Assembly (NCBI GenBank): GCA_932521025.1
Contig: OW051473.1
Location: 62,001 to 126,000, forward strand
Reading direction: 5' to 3'
Length of the DNA stretch: 64,000 nucleotides
Source: Oscheius onirici
Taxonomy: Eukaryota; Nematoda; Chromadorea; Rhabditida; Rhabditidae
Shown here: piece by piece, positions 48,231-58,499 of the stretch
Layout: each line of letters opens with the position of its first letter
How positions within the stretch are numbered: the first letter of the stretch is position 1
The notes under the pieces: model-generated
The model's input: only the letters and a program-made list of their open reading frames with translations
The model's database searches: none
What the model was told of the DNA's origin: nothing
Made by a program: the position numbers and the translations under genes

Positions 48231-48766
48231 TGTCTCTCCGTGAACAGTGGCGACTCGGCTGTCCGTTTTATCTATATAAAACTCTGTCCTTCAGCCGTCT
48301 TATCAGCTCGATGCGTGCAAATTCGCATGAACCCTCGCAGTTCAACGATAAGGTCCAAAGTTAAGCTGTTGTGTGACGTCTGGTCTGTTGAATCCCAAAC
48401 TGTTCGAGATGGAAATTTACGTGAATTCTGCGCTTTCCCAGATTATGATCTTCACAAAAGAGGGTAAGATAAGAACGAACAGATGGTGCAAGGGGGCCTA
48501 AAGGGGATTGCCAGCTACGAGTTGGACTGATAGGCCTCTCGGTTAGGAGTTCAGTTGAGGACCTAATAAGAGATAAAATACTCGTTGGTAAGGTAAACAC
48601 GGTAAAAACAATAAACATAAAATGTACACACATAGATCTATTACTACTTTTGAGTTCACATTTAAATTACCAACCAAACAGCGATCGAAAGCCAGCCAGA
48701 AACACTTGTTCCGTTCACTGAACGATTTTTTTTTGTTGGACGACGAACTCAAAGCGCCTCTGCTAT

Positions 48767-48800
48767 TTGCTTAGCCTTAGGCTTAGGCTTAGGCTAAGCA
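48767..48800. repeat. Interstitial TTAGGC telomere-type repeat inside a hairpin
   Basis: Three TTAGGC units (48777-48794) are flanked by TTGCTTAGCC on the left and GGCTAAGCAA on the right, which are reverse complements. TTAGGC is the nematode telomere unit. Confidence 0.85.
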
Positions 48801-48968
48801 AGCTGTATCTTCATCATCTGCGGATCATCGTTCCATTCTTGAATCAAGGACGAATTGCCAAAGTGGTTTCCAAATTACCCATTTTTCAGATAACGTTTCT
48901 AATATTCACCTCGTGTTGATCTTCCCTTTAAATCATGGTATTTAACCTTAGATTTTAAGCAAAGACTC

Positions 48969-49019
48969 GATCTAATAGGCTCATATGGATTCATATGATC
49001 TAATAGGCTCATATGGATT
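48969..49019. repeat. Tandem duplication, 28-bp period
   Basis: GATCTAATAGGCTCATATGG plus ATT occurs at 48969 and again at 48997, separated by CATAT. Identical over 23 bp. Confidence 0.88.
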
Positions 49020-49266
49020 GGTTTAGAGACACCAGCATCTGACCAAGAACAATATTCATCTCAAGTTAGTAGTCAACAGGTTCAAATCCACAGCATTCAT
49101 CTAATTATTATTGCTGAATCAGACTGTGCAGCATAAAAAGTAGCATTAAGAAAATGTTATGGTTCTCATATCCAGCTTTTTATATATTTTCGCATACCTT
49201 TTGTTCATTTAAGGCAACTTGGGCTTACAAAATTCCCTCACTGTCTACTTTTATTCCTCTCGTCAA

Positions 49267-49544
49267 ATGAGCGCCAACATCCCGATGGAAACAAAATCTC
49301 ATGCTACATTTCATAAACTTGGAGAAGACCTGCGTCGTCATGTTGAGGACTTGCGTAGACATGCTAAAATCCACCGCATTACTATCAATCAGGCTGCCAA
49401 TGAGTAAGAAAAAAGACAACAAGGAAAAGTTGTTTCAGATTGGTAAAGTACTGTGTAGATCACAAGCTTGAAGATGGTCTAGTCACTAAGAAGCCGAAAT
49501 CTGAGAATCCTTTTGCCGAGCAAGATTGTTGCAAGCTTCTTTGA
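49267..49544 (+). CDS. Heterotrimeric G protein gamma subunit
   Basis: Two exons (49267-49403 and 49439-49544) separated by a 35-nt intron encode 80 residues. The first exon holds the N-terminal helix with a short internal duplication (GEDLRRHVEDLRRHAK). The second gives ELVKYCVDHKLEDGLVTKKP, then KSENPFAEQDCCKLL and stop. The ENPF motif and a C-terminal CaaX box (CKLL) are diagnostic of Ggamma. Leucine at the last position favours geranylgeranylation. The protein partners Gbeta at the plasma membrane. C. elegans has two gamma genes (gpc-1 and gpc-2) and I cannot assign one. The ATG at 49267 is chosen because it is the last in frame before the helix; an upstream in-frame ATG at 49219 would add 16 residues. 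Confidence 0.93.
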
Positions 49545-49549
49545 CAAAA

Positions 49550-50715
49550 TCGTTCAGTACTTCAACAGTATTCTTTTGATTCCACTAAACTCTTGAAACA
49601 CTATTTTAAGCGGTATGGACAATGAAAATATTTTTTATCTACATGTTTTAAAGCTGAATCCCAGCTTGGAAGGCAATCTGTATCTGCATCGCCAGAGGGA
49701 GTCAGAGGAACTGGACAGCAATCGGAATAGCACATTATTCAGCAAAATTGTTAATAGGGGCACAAACAAAACAACGGCTTTGCACGCTCAGGAACTAACC
49801 AGGAAAGTGGAATATTCAACCAAAAGAGAGTCTCTGGTTTGCCCTAGATTCTCCAGCTTTTCCGGTGTTCCCAATGACTTTTCTGGTTTTTCATGACGTT
49901 CACTTCTGTGACTGAACAGCTTCTCCAGTCGTTTCCAGCAGGGAGGAGCTACTAGACGTCCATTCTGGGCTGGTCAGCGAAGATCTGAAAATGCTCGTCA
50001 ATCTTAAGACTTTTAAGAAAATTATGCAATGACTCTTGTTTTTAAAACTGCTGTTCTATTGCTCAAAAAGCCTGCACGTTGAACTTTTCAGCATGGTGGC
50101 TGATCAAAGGAACGGAGAAACCGAAATATGCACGCGCGATTTTCTTCCCGCGGTTTTCTGCACTTTTACCCAATTCAGCAACAGGCACATGTCATCAAAC
50201 AGGTACCTAAAGTTTCTTGCCTGTGTGGGGTTTCTGACAACAGTGAATCAGAGTCACTGTTACATGTGACCTTACCTGCTTCGCCCAGACGTTCCTTTTA
50301 TGGCTGTCTCAGTATCTTTGTGTCTGAATTTCTTTCTTCTGATCTCTGAAGAGTATTTTTTTACTTTTTTTTTACATTATGTTTCGCCCCTTACTGAAAT
50401 GAAGCGGACTGCCTAACTGATAAAAGTGACAGAAACTGTCCCGCTGTGTTTTGTACTTTTCCCTAATTCAACCCAGATCCGTTCGAAACCACGCAGTTTT
50501 ATCGCTAACTTGCACTTTACCGTTTTTGCGCTCTCTTTTTTCCCCGTTCGTCCATGTTGCATGCATTAACCGCGAATCGGACGATGATAGTCGGGATCCC
50601 TGTCAAGGGAAAAGAAGAGACAAAAAAGTTAACCGTCCGCTAATCCTGTTCATCCAGCTACAGGGGTGCGCTTTAAAGTCAGGGTGCGGCATCTCGGCGG
50701 TTTCCGCGTTCATCC
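49550..50715. other. Intergenic region upstream of the FkbM-like gene
   Basis: No gene supported. The last 200 bases (about 50500-50715) are GC-richer and presumably include the promoter of the gene starting at 50720. Confidence 0.45.
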
Positions 50716-50719
50716 CGAG

Positions 50720-52638
50720 ATGTCCTATTCAAATCGGGCTATTGCATTTTTCTCCTATGGACTATTGTTTGCAACTTTTCCAGCAATCATGTTCTTAGGG
50801 ACATTGGGCAAGGTAAGAAGACACTTTCTCAAATGAAAATATGTTTTTAGCAAAAATCAGATTTACTACCATTAAATAACACGGGTGCTGTATTTAACGA
50901 CTGGAGAGAGTGTGTTTTAAACAATGCTGATAAAATGGCTAATGAGGTAGTACTGTTTTTCAGTCTTACATCTTCTTACATTAAGAGTTTCATAAAATGG
51001 CCTACAGTTTTGACACATTGTGAAAAAGACTTATTGTTCAATTTGAAAGTTAAAGACTTCAAATGGCACGAAAATACAGTCAGACTAGCTTACGATAAGG
51101 TAAGGAACCTGATCACAGAGGAAAGACCCAACTCAGGAAAATATAATTGATCCGACAATTGTGGCATTTGGTAATGGACTGGATGAAAAAGAAGTGAAAA
51201 AAGTGCACCAGGTTTGTGATATTTTTTCGCTGGGCATGATTCTTTCGTTTTGTTCGACATAACTAATCTTGAGTGTTCTTATCTTCGCTATACTCCTCCC
51301 GTTGAAACATTCCCTTTCTATTATGCCTACCGGAATCTTTTTTAACTACATCTAGAGAAAACCGTTTTTATCTGAATAATGCCGGCGTAATTCAGTCGAA
51401 ATCTCGGCAATTTTGATTTGACAATTTCAACTTTACTTAGTTGGAAATCTCGAGAACAAACTTATTGTTTCTAATTTGAAAGTCACAAGCTTTCCTTCTC
51501 CTTCACTATCCGCTATCCTGTCTTCTCCACGGCATTAACCTGAAATGGGCTAAGCAAATGAACCTGTCGCTTTATGCAAATGATAGCGAACCGGGGTTTG
51601 ATTAAACCGTATTCTCTGGTGACTGATTAACCGTACAGGAATATTCAATGGCAAACTGTCCTTAACCGAAATTAGGTTGTTAGCTAGCAACATCAGAAGG
51701 CTTGTTTCGGTTTTTAATGATATTGTCAAGATATTGTATATTTTGACTACTGTAATCGTTTGTCCCTTGCAAATAAAAGTCCTTGACAATTATTTCTTCG
51801 TAAGTGGATTCATTATATCTGTTTCTTCCTGCCATCTAATCGCGGCACCAGTGTACATTGACTTTATGCCCCAAGTCTCCGAAAGCATGTAAACTTTTAT
51901 CCGCTTGTATCCTTGTGAACAAAAGGTGAACATGTACTCTGCTTCCGGTTGTATCCTCTGTATGTTCACTTCGTTGTGATGTACTCTCCAATCAGCACTT
52001 TATGCAAATATAAGCACCTACAATAATCTTCAGACTCTCGGACATAATCGAACCAGGTTCATTGGAGGATTTCCACTAGACGAAATATCTCAGCAGCGGT
52101 TTGAGGCTTCAACAGGACTCTATGAATTCAGTACTCCCATCAACATCGAAAAGCCATCATCAGTTTTTGGTATGTGTATAGTTTGAGTAGCTAATCATTA
52201 CAGTTTAGATAATTCTCATTCCGGCTATTTTGGAAATCAGGATTTTGCAAATCTTTTTCTTCTTTATCACGATATCAAGCTGATTGACGCTCTTTGGCTT
52301 GATTTTGGCGCCAGGGAAGAAGAAATTCTTCCGCTTGCATTAAAAGGAGGATTTTTCGACAGACGAGGTATAACTGTCTGCCAAATTCATTCCTATATCC
52401 ATCATGGGCAAAATGTCAATGAAATATCTGCATTTATTCACAAGATTGTCTCCGAGGGCAAGTGGGTTTTTCTACTTTTCTGTGCTGTACTGACGAGTTA
52501 AGGTTTGCCATAGTCAAGCCACTTCCTCCCGGACTTCAAGTCAACTCATACTATCCGCTGTCGATCCCATTGACACTGTATATGATTAATCTAGAGGATG
52601 CTGTTTGCAGAGAACGTCACTCAAAACCTGTAGCGTAG
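50720..52638 (+). CDS. FkbM-family methyltransferase-like, membrane-anchored
   Basis: ATG at 50720 begins MSYSNRAIAFFSYGLLFATF with a hydrophobic anchor running into AIMFLGTLGK. Further exons give FNDWRECVLNNADKM, WPTVLTHCEKDLLFNLKVKD, DPTIVAFGNGLDEKEVKKVH and, from 52001, a C-terminal half with NRTRFIGGFPLDEISQQRF, LIDALWLDFGAREEEILPLA, GGFFDRRGITVCQIHSYIHH and VKPLPPGLQ, ending YMINLEDAVCRERH before the stop at 52636-52638. The order anchor, W-x-x-C region, GxG segment, 'D-x-L-x-x-D' strand, 'VCQI' strand and final 'INLED..C' matches the nematode proteins with a Methyltransf_21/FkbM domain. The usual 'KIDxEGxE' strand is degenerate here (WLDFGAREEEIL), so catalysis is doubtful. One exon may be missing in the 51214-51995 intron. 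Confidence 0.65.
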
Positions 52639-52639
52639 T

Positions 52640-55150
52640 CAGAAACATCACATAAATCGATTAAAGAAATTATTTTTTCTGAAACGTGTTTTGCTGATAT
52701 CGTCTCTTCATCTTTCTGACTTCAGTTGTTTCTAACGAGCTTAAGCAAAAGGAAGTTTTAATCTATAGCGCTATTTCTCACGACAGGCTGAAACATTTTA
52801 TTTGTGAGATTTTATTAATTTTTAATTTTATTTGTAGCTTGTCAGTTCTGTAGGCGGATCCTTTCAAGGAAAGCGTTCTAAAAAGATGACAGTGAGAATC
52901 CAAAAGAATTTTTTAGTTACTAGCACAAAACTTCTCCGTTCTTCTGTTAACCGTTTGTATTTTTCTGTAAAAACATCACCAAGACTGAGCAATGACAGAT
53001 GATTGAGATGCAGAGAAAGCGTACCAACAACATTTTCTCCCTTTCATTCACAGCCGATTGCGCTTCGGCATTTGTCTGCCAAATATACACTGCCCATGTG
53101 AGAGCTTTTGTCGCTCAGCCGGCAGATGTTCCCATGGGCCGCCACGACGCTATAAAAAATAAAAAAATATAAGATTGACGAGCATTTTCAGATCTTTTCC
53201 TTTCAATTCATCTAAACAATTTTTAGTTGGTTTCGACTCTGCTTGGCTTCGCAATGCTTACGTCGTTGTGATTTTCTGTACGCTTCAAACGATGAGAATC
53301 TTCAGTTTTTGGTCGAGAATTGCAATTGGTCAACATTTGATCCCTAACGTCCGATTTGTATTATTCCTCAAAGAAGATGAGAGATTTCGCTTCAATTGTT
53401 TTGTGTGAGTAAACTTTTATTTGATTCCGACAAGCATGAAAGGTGGGTGGTCTGTTCTCTCAGGTTGGTTGGATACTATCTTTGCATAACTTCATAACCA
53501 CCTTTTTTTAGATCAGTACAACCCTGTTTTTCGATCCAGACGATCCACACGAGACCTAATGTCGTAGTGTTGGATATATCTACGCGAAACTCCTTATCAG
53601 GCTCATATTCTCAGGTAAACATGTCGATATTCCTATGATATTGGTATATTTTAGAGAAGAAACTACCTTTTTCTAAAAAGAGGTCTTGTATTTTTCATGA
53701 CGACGTTGCGGATCCTGTCTCAAGGAGGTTGCATAAATACGATTTTTGCTAAATAAACTATTTGGAACAGTCTGTGATGTTTCAACGAGTCAACGTAGAC
53801 AGCTGTTTTTAAAATTTTTGCGATAAGAAGGTGCGAGAAAGAATCAAGAACAACGTTGACTAAATTGCCTGGAACACAGACTATTATTTCTTCAGTTGAG
53901 ACCGTAAAAGAATGTACTAGAAAGCTATATTGAATCATTCCCGGCATCTTAAAAATACAGAAACAAGTTCAAAGGATGTGCGTACTCTAAGATGTGTCTA
54001 TTTCCGAATCATTTGCACATATTTTAGATGCACTATTGGACCCAAAGAAAGAAAATACGCAACTTAGCGCTAGAAACGTACGCGTATCTGACCCCGCTTG
54101 TTATAGGTGGAACAATAACACCATTATTGCTATACTACCCGTGTCTTATGCAAAATATTCCTATATTTTTTCAGGTATCGAGTAAAGGAAACACTCATCT
54201 CTGTGTAAACTCTGAAAGTTTGTTTTCTAAGAAGATTTTCCGGACAAGGGATGGCCAATATCAGGAAAAAAGTGACTGTCCATACGAAAGCCGACACTTG
54301 AGTATTGGCCGGAATTTGTCAGGGCTCCTTCTTATTCTGATGATGTATTTCTTAAACATTTTTTACATTCTTATAGAAACAATACAGATGTATCTTTTGC
54401 TGAACCACCTTTTCGTTGGACATCGATGGTTCTTGTCAATAGGTTGGCTTTTTTCCTTTTGCAATCAGTTATTTTGTATTTGAAGCAATTCGTCGGGAAG
54501 AACCATCCTACTTGATTTTTTAGGAATCTATCTCTCCTAAAAAGTTCTTTATTGGCATTTTTCATTTCTTTTAACGACTCTAGAATATCGCACTTTCGAT
54601 TGCCATGCCAAATGCCAAAAAAAACGAAAATTGCGAACTTTTTGGGAGAGTTCACGTCAATTTTTTTATTAAAGATTTGTTTGCGAAATAATGACCAAAT
54701 TTATACAAATTTTACTCGGAAACAATTCAGGTTTCCCCAGTCGAACACTGCTGGAAGCAGCGGGCCTGCTTTAAATGAACTAGGGCTTCTGTCATTTGGC
54801 GCCACGTTGGAAATAAACTCGAAGCAATAATTCTGTTGAGTCGAATTTCGCGGTAGTTTGAGCAAAAAATTGCCGAGAAATTGGTTTAAACTATTGTAAA
54901 AAGAGTATATGTTCGTTTTTTCAGGGTCTGCGGCTTAACAATTCCAGTATAGGGACAATATGAGAGATGACTTTTAATTGAGGAGTGACGGACATGGGCA
55001 GGGACAGTAGGGTCAGAACGAATCAAAAAACGGGAATACTGTACGTTTTGGTCTCTACTTTCCTGTCTCTCTTTCTATTTAAGCCTGGGCTTGCTTTTCT
55101 ACTAATAATTCACTGTAATAATCAATTTTCAGTGCAACTGTTGCAACCTG
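52640..55150. other. Gene-poor stretch with unresolved open frames
   Basis: Plus-strand frames at 53200-53614 join through a good splice (TGTTTTGT|GTGAGT to TTTTTTTAG|ATCAG near 53407/53513) and read VGFDSAWLRNAYVVVI and NVRFVLFLKED. The frame at 54028-54483 has hydrophobic segments such as GRNLSGLLLILMMYFLNIFY. I could not join these into a gene or recognise a family. Confidence 0.35.
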
Positions 55151-55153
55151 ATC

Positions 55154-55273
55154 ATGCCGACTGAGATGGTTCTCCTCTTACTGCTGTGGACTGGAGTAAC
55201 AAAGAGCGATGTCAAAGAAAGGCGACTTCTGAGAGAAACCTACTACGACAATAACCACAGCTATCGGGAAAAA
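55154..55273 (+). CDS. Possible first exon with signal peptide
   Basis: After AATTTTCAG (55132) an ATG at 55154 encodes MPTEMVLLLLLWTGVTKSDV, a good signal peptide, then KERRLLRETYYDNNHSYREK up to a GTGAGT donor. A signal peptide followed by an 'ERRLL' helix resembles the start of a Cys-loop ligand-gated channel. No following exon with the family's later motifs could be joined, so this may be a gene fragment or chance. Confidence 0.25.
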
Positions 55274-55384
55274 GTGAGTAATCGTTCAAGTCAATTTATT
55301 TTATTTCTACACGGAGACCAACAATTAAGGCCGGAATATGTTGATTTCATATTTTTGAAATCACTCTTACCCTCAAAGCTCATA

Positions 55385-55591
55385 CCCTTTTTCATGTATA
55401 ACCCAGGGGCGCATTCGAAATTTTCGCCGCTAGTATAAGCTCCTTTTTGTCCATCACTTCCCCCAAAGCCAGTTTGGATACCAATTGAATCATTTAATGC
55501 ATGGCAGCTGACTCTATAAAAAAGGTCTATAATGGCTGAGGCCATCCATTGTTCCACAACTGCTCCGACTGGGCTTTTATCAATTATCTGA
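55385..55591 (-). CDS. Orphan exon, unknown protein
   Basis: Between CTGTCAG (about 55592) and a GTAAGAG donor (about 55385) a minus-strand exon encodes IIDKSPVGAVVEQWMASAII and later GIQTGFGGSDGQKGAYTSGE. Both borders and composition look real. If spliced to the next AG it ends within a few codons. It lies just downstream of the F-box gene and might be a separate or decayed gene. No family recognised. Confidence 0.3.
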
Positions 55592-55924
55592 CAGAGATGA
55601 AAGAATTATTTTAGGTTGCTGGGGACTAGCTGACCTTTCAATCCATCTACAGTTTAAAGTTTTTGGTAAGTCGTTTCTACTCATTTCAACTTAAAGCAAA
55701 TTTTTGAGATTTCCGTTCTTCTGGAACGATGAGACCGTCAGCATTGATGTGAAAAGCTGTGATAGTGTAATAAATTTTCTGTGTCTATTCGCGAAATCAA
55801 AGGGGCTGTTTTTGTCGATTTTTGTATCGGTACGGTACACGTAACAGTAATGTTAGTAGACTGAGTCTTCATTTTGTACTTTGTACACTAGGGGTCTATG
55901 ACACACGCGAGAAAATGCAAACTT

Positions 55925-57324
55925 TCAACACTCGAAAGAAATGTATCCCATGTCATATTCGTGGTAGAATATCAAGAGCGTGACTTTGAGTGGCTTTTTC
56001 TTCTCCAGATCAGCTTCCATGTAAAAGTTCCTAGAACCTCCTTCCGAAACACCGAGGAACCTGGTGATGTCAATGTATTGATCATCCGTCGAGAGTCGGA
56101 GAACCACCCGAATAATCTTCTTCTGCCCGCTTTGCCAAGCCTGAAACAAATTTAACTACCGTTTTAACTTTAGGTATACCTGGATTAGAGCTTGAACCCC
56201 GGCCACTGTAAGTTCACTGTTCCAGTTCGACTGCAACTTTCCGTAACTTCGCTCAAGAAGCTCTTGTTCCGAAATCTCTACTTCAGTGCGACCACCGTGA
56301 TTGTCCAATATCTCAGATACAGACAGCATCCTACCGTCTTTCCAGAACGACAGATCGGGTCGGAAGCCAGAATTTGAAAATGTGATGCATCCTTAGCAAC
56401 AAATTAGTAGTGACCAGAAATGACAGTTACTGGAAGCTTGGATGAGTTCCAAAATATGGATGCCTGTTGGGCGATGGCAGTCTTTGTATTGTTCTTCTTG
56501 AGTAGGCCGTCTGCGATATTCGAGTTTGGTGGCGGAGGACTTGGTGTAGTTTATGATGTCAATGAGCTGGCTCATAGTTTCAGCAGATATGTCGTCCTAG
56601 AAAATATAGGTGATAATATTGCCTAACGCATTATGTATTTTCGCTTTTGTCTATCCCTCTTTTACGGTTAGTCTGAAACGTACCATTTCGATCTTCTCAA
56701 ACGAAGACCGCTTCATGATTGGCCTTAAAACAACTGCCAGGACTTGTCTTTTGTCAGTCTCGAAGATGGATATTTTTCGAAGAGCACTTTCTAAAATTGT
56801 AATTATTCACGGGTGATGAGATCTTACTTTTGTAAACTTTTCCAAACATTCCGAAGCATCCAGATGGGCCAGAGATGTGAATGTCGTGTTCGTCAACCTC
56901 AATCTCAAATAGATTTTCGGAATCTTCTAAGCGTCGAGTAATGTTGATAAGATACGAGTCATCCTGAAAAAACCATGTACATTGTTGAGGGTTTTTATTC
57001 GCCTTTCCGTCACCTGTTATTAACCTTTTGAGGACAGAAATAAAGGCAACTCACTCCAATCCTCTCTATGTACATTTTCCCGAGCTTTCTCTTCTGCATC
57101 ATATTCCATTCCACGTCCAAAACATTGTTGAATCGTTTGCAAACAGTTCGAAGATTTCTAGTGTTGGCAACGTACTGAAGAATGTGTGCCAATGTTTCAC
57201 GCGGAAAAGTTTGAAGATTGGAACTTGGAGGTAGAGGACTGCCAGGAAGACTCAGTGGCTGCCCCAAGCGTTCCACAAGAGACGACATCAGAGGATCCTC
57301 CGTGGAGCCGTTTTTCCTTTTTAA
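55925..57324 (-). CDS. F-box protein
   Basis: The first recognisable exon follows TTTTCAG at about 57325 and includes MSSLVERLGQPLSLPGSPLP, then an F-box-like motif: LQTFPRETLAHILQYVANTR and NLRTVCKRFNNVLD. Downstream exons join with GT/AG borders: DDSYLINITRRLEDSENLFE with GPSGCFGKVYK, ALRKISIFETDKRQVLAVVL, DDISAETMSQLIDIINYTKS, SELTVAGVQALIQ, and AWQSGQKKIIRVVLRLSTDD to the end FYHEYDMGYISFEC at 55925. F-box proteins bind Skp1 and recruit substrates to SCF ubiquitin ligases. The C-terminal part resembles the fast-evolving substrate domains of nematode F-box families, without a motif I can name. A 5' exon upstream of 57325 may exist, because the open frame extends through the acceptor. Confidence 0.75.
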
Positions 57325-57329
57325 CTGAA

Positions 57330-58120
57330 AAGCTTGATATAAATTATATTTTATAAATAGTGTGAAAAGCGTGCAAGTTTACAAATTTCTGAAAAAGTAA
57401 CCTTTCAAAACACCTGTCGCTATATTTGATAATAAGCCGAGACAACGGCAAATGCAATTACTATCAACAAAACGTAGTCATAAAAACGACAGTGGAAAAC
57501 GAAAAATGATGGAAAAAATGGTTACTATCACATTGAAAATATTGTTGCGAAAACAGTTTCAGCTGTTTCATTTTACGGAAAATTGGAGAAAAGGCTACGG
57601 TCAAAGATCTTGCCCTTTTATTTATTTTTTTTAATCGAAAAATGAAAAATGTATAGTTTGACATAGAAGTGTGACGCGACCGATTTCCAAAGATCTCAAA
57701 TGGCAAAAAGCTTAAAATTTGTGAATGGGGTTTCGAAAAAATATTACGTTGGAAGGGTATATTTAAATTGCATGGTCGGGATGAATACGTTCACTTCCGT
57801 ACTCATTATCTTTCAAAGGAAATTGATTATTTAGGTTAGGGTAATATAATAGTTTGAAGAGATGTTATTTTCAACGTATTAAAGAGCAAGCTGTTATGAA
57901 GAGGAAACGGGATCTGGTCTGGAAGACACCTGCGGCGGTAATTAAGAGGGTAACTTATTGAGGCAATTTTCTCATGGATCACACCTTTTTCTCAAAAAAA
58001 TCGTTAAAGTTATAAAAATACTCTAAAAATACTGTATTTTATCGTCATATTTCATGTTAATCTAGCCCCACATCGAATAACAAAAAATTATTGGAATATA
58101 TTGTATACGGCTTAACGTTT
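57330..58120. other. AT-rich intergenic stretch
   Basis: Very AT-rich, with no supported gene. It contains the promoter side of both the F-box gene and the small secreted protein gene. Confidence 0.45.
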
Positions 58121-58124
58121 GCAA

Positions 58125-58131
58125 TATAAAA
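58125..58131 (+). promoter_or_regulatory. TATA box of the small secreted-protein gene
   Basis: TATAAAA lies 31 bp upstream of the ATG at 58162. It would place transcription start almost at the ATG, and TTACTTGCAG immediately before the ATG could instead be a trans-splice acceptor. Confidence 0.5.
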
Positions 58132-58161
58132 GCGCATAAAAACGTACACCATTACTTGCAG

Positions 58162-58491
58162 ATGGCTACGAACAACGTCTACAGGGTTTTAATTACATTT
58201 CTCATAATTTCCATACTTTGTAGCTACAAATTCTATTTTAGTGAAGGTAGAAGATCAAATCATCAAAAGAAGAGTGGTTTATGTGAAATTTTCTCTGCAT
58301 TTTTACCTTTCGGCAGTATATCGCAGAAAACTAGAGAGGGACAGCCAAAAAGTAGCTGGGGCCGGCAGGGCGGGGCCGTGAAAAATTGCTGGAAGATGCT
58401 GGCGAATGCCGGAGAGCCGGTGTCGATAAAACTAGCAGGGTGGTCCGGCCAGCAGCGTCTTGGACCACATCATCATTTTTGGTATTCATGA
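58162..58491 (+). CDS. Small secreted/peptide-precursor-like protein
   Basis: An intronless 109-codon frame starting MATNNVYRVLITFLIISILC, a strong signal peptide, followed by FYFSEGRRSNHQKKSGLCEI. Paired basic sites (GRR, KK) bracket a short segment, as in neuropeptide precursors. The mature part has two cysteines (GLCEIF and KNCWKM) and Gly/Trp-rich segments (KSSWGRQGGAVKNCW, KLAGWSGQQRLG), ending HHHFWYS. The second half is notably GC-richer than the AT-rich first half. A TATA box and TTGCAG precede the start. I recognise no known peptide family. A chance ORF is possible, but signal peptide, processing sites and promoter together favour a real gene. Confidence 0.45.
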   Translation: MATNNVYRVLITFLIISILCSYKFYFSEGRRSNHQKKSGLCEIFSAFLPFGSISQKTREGQPKSSWGRQGGAVKNCWKMLANAGEPVSIKLAGWSGQQRLGPHHHFWYS

Positions 58492-58499
58492 GGGAGAGC

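Larger units (their letters stand above)
48240..49260. other. Intergenic region with telomere-like hairpin and tandem duplication
   Basis: Separates the divergent Nramp (minus) and Ggamma (plus) genes. It contains the (TTAGGC)3 tract at 48767-48800 and a 28-bp-period duplication at 48969-49019, listed separately. No gene is supported. Confidence 0.5.

Noticed and set aside
53175-53614. Galactosyltransferase (GT31)-like exons
   Set aside because: Two frames splice well, but the match rests on loose hydrophobic patterns (NVRFVLFL, NVVVLDIS). No DxD motif or further exon was found.
55154-55700. Cys-loop ligand-gated channel gene
   Set aside because: Only a signal-peptide exon resembles the family. 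A second candidate exon near 55617 does not join in phase, and later family motifs are absent from the plus strand.
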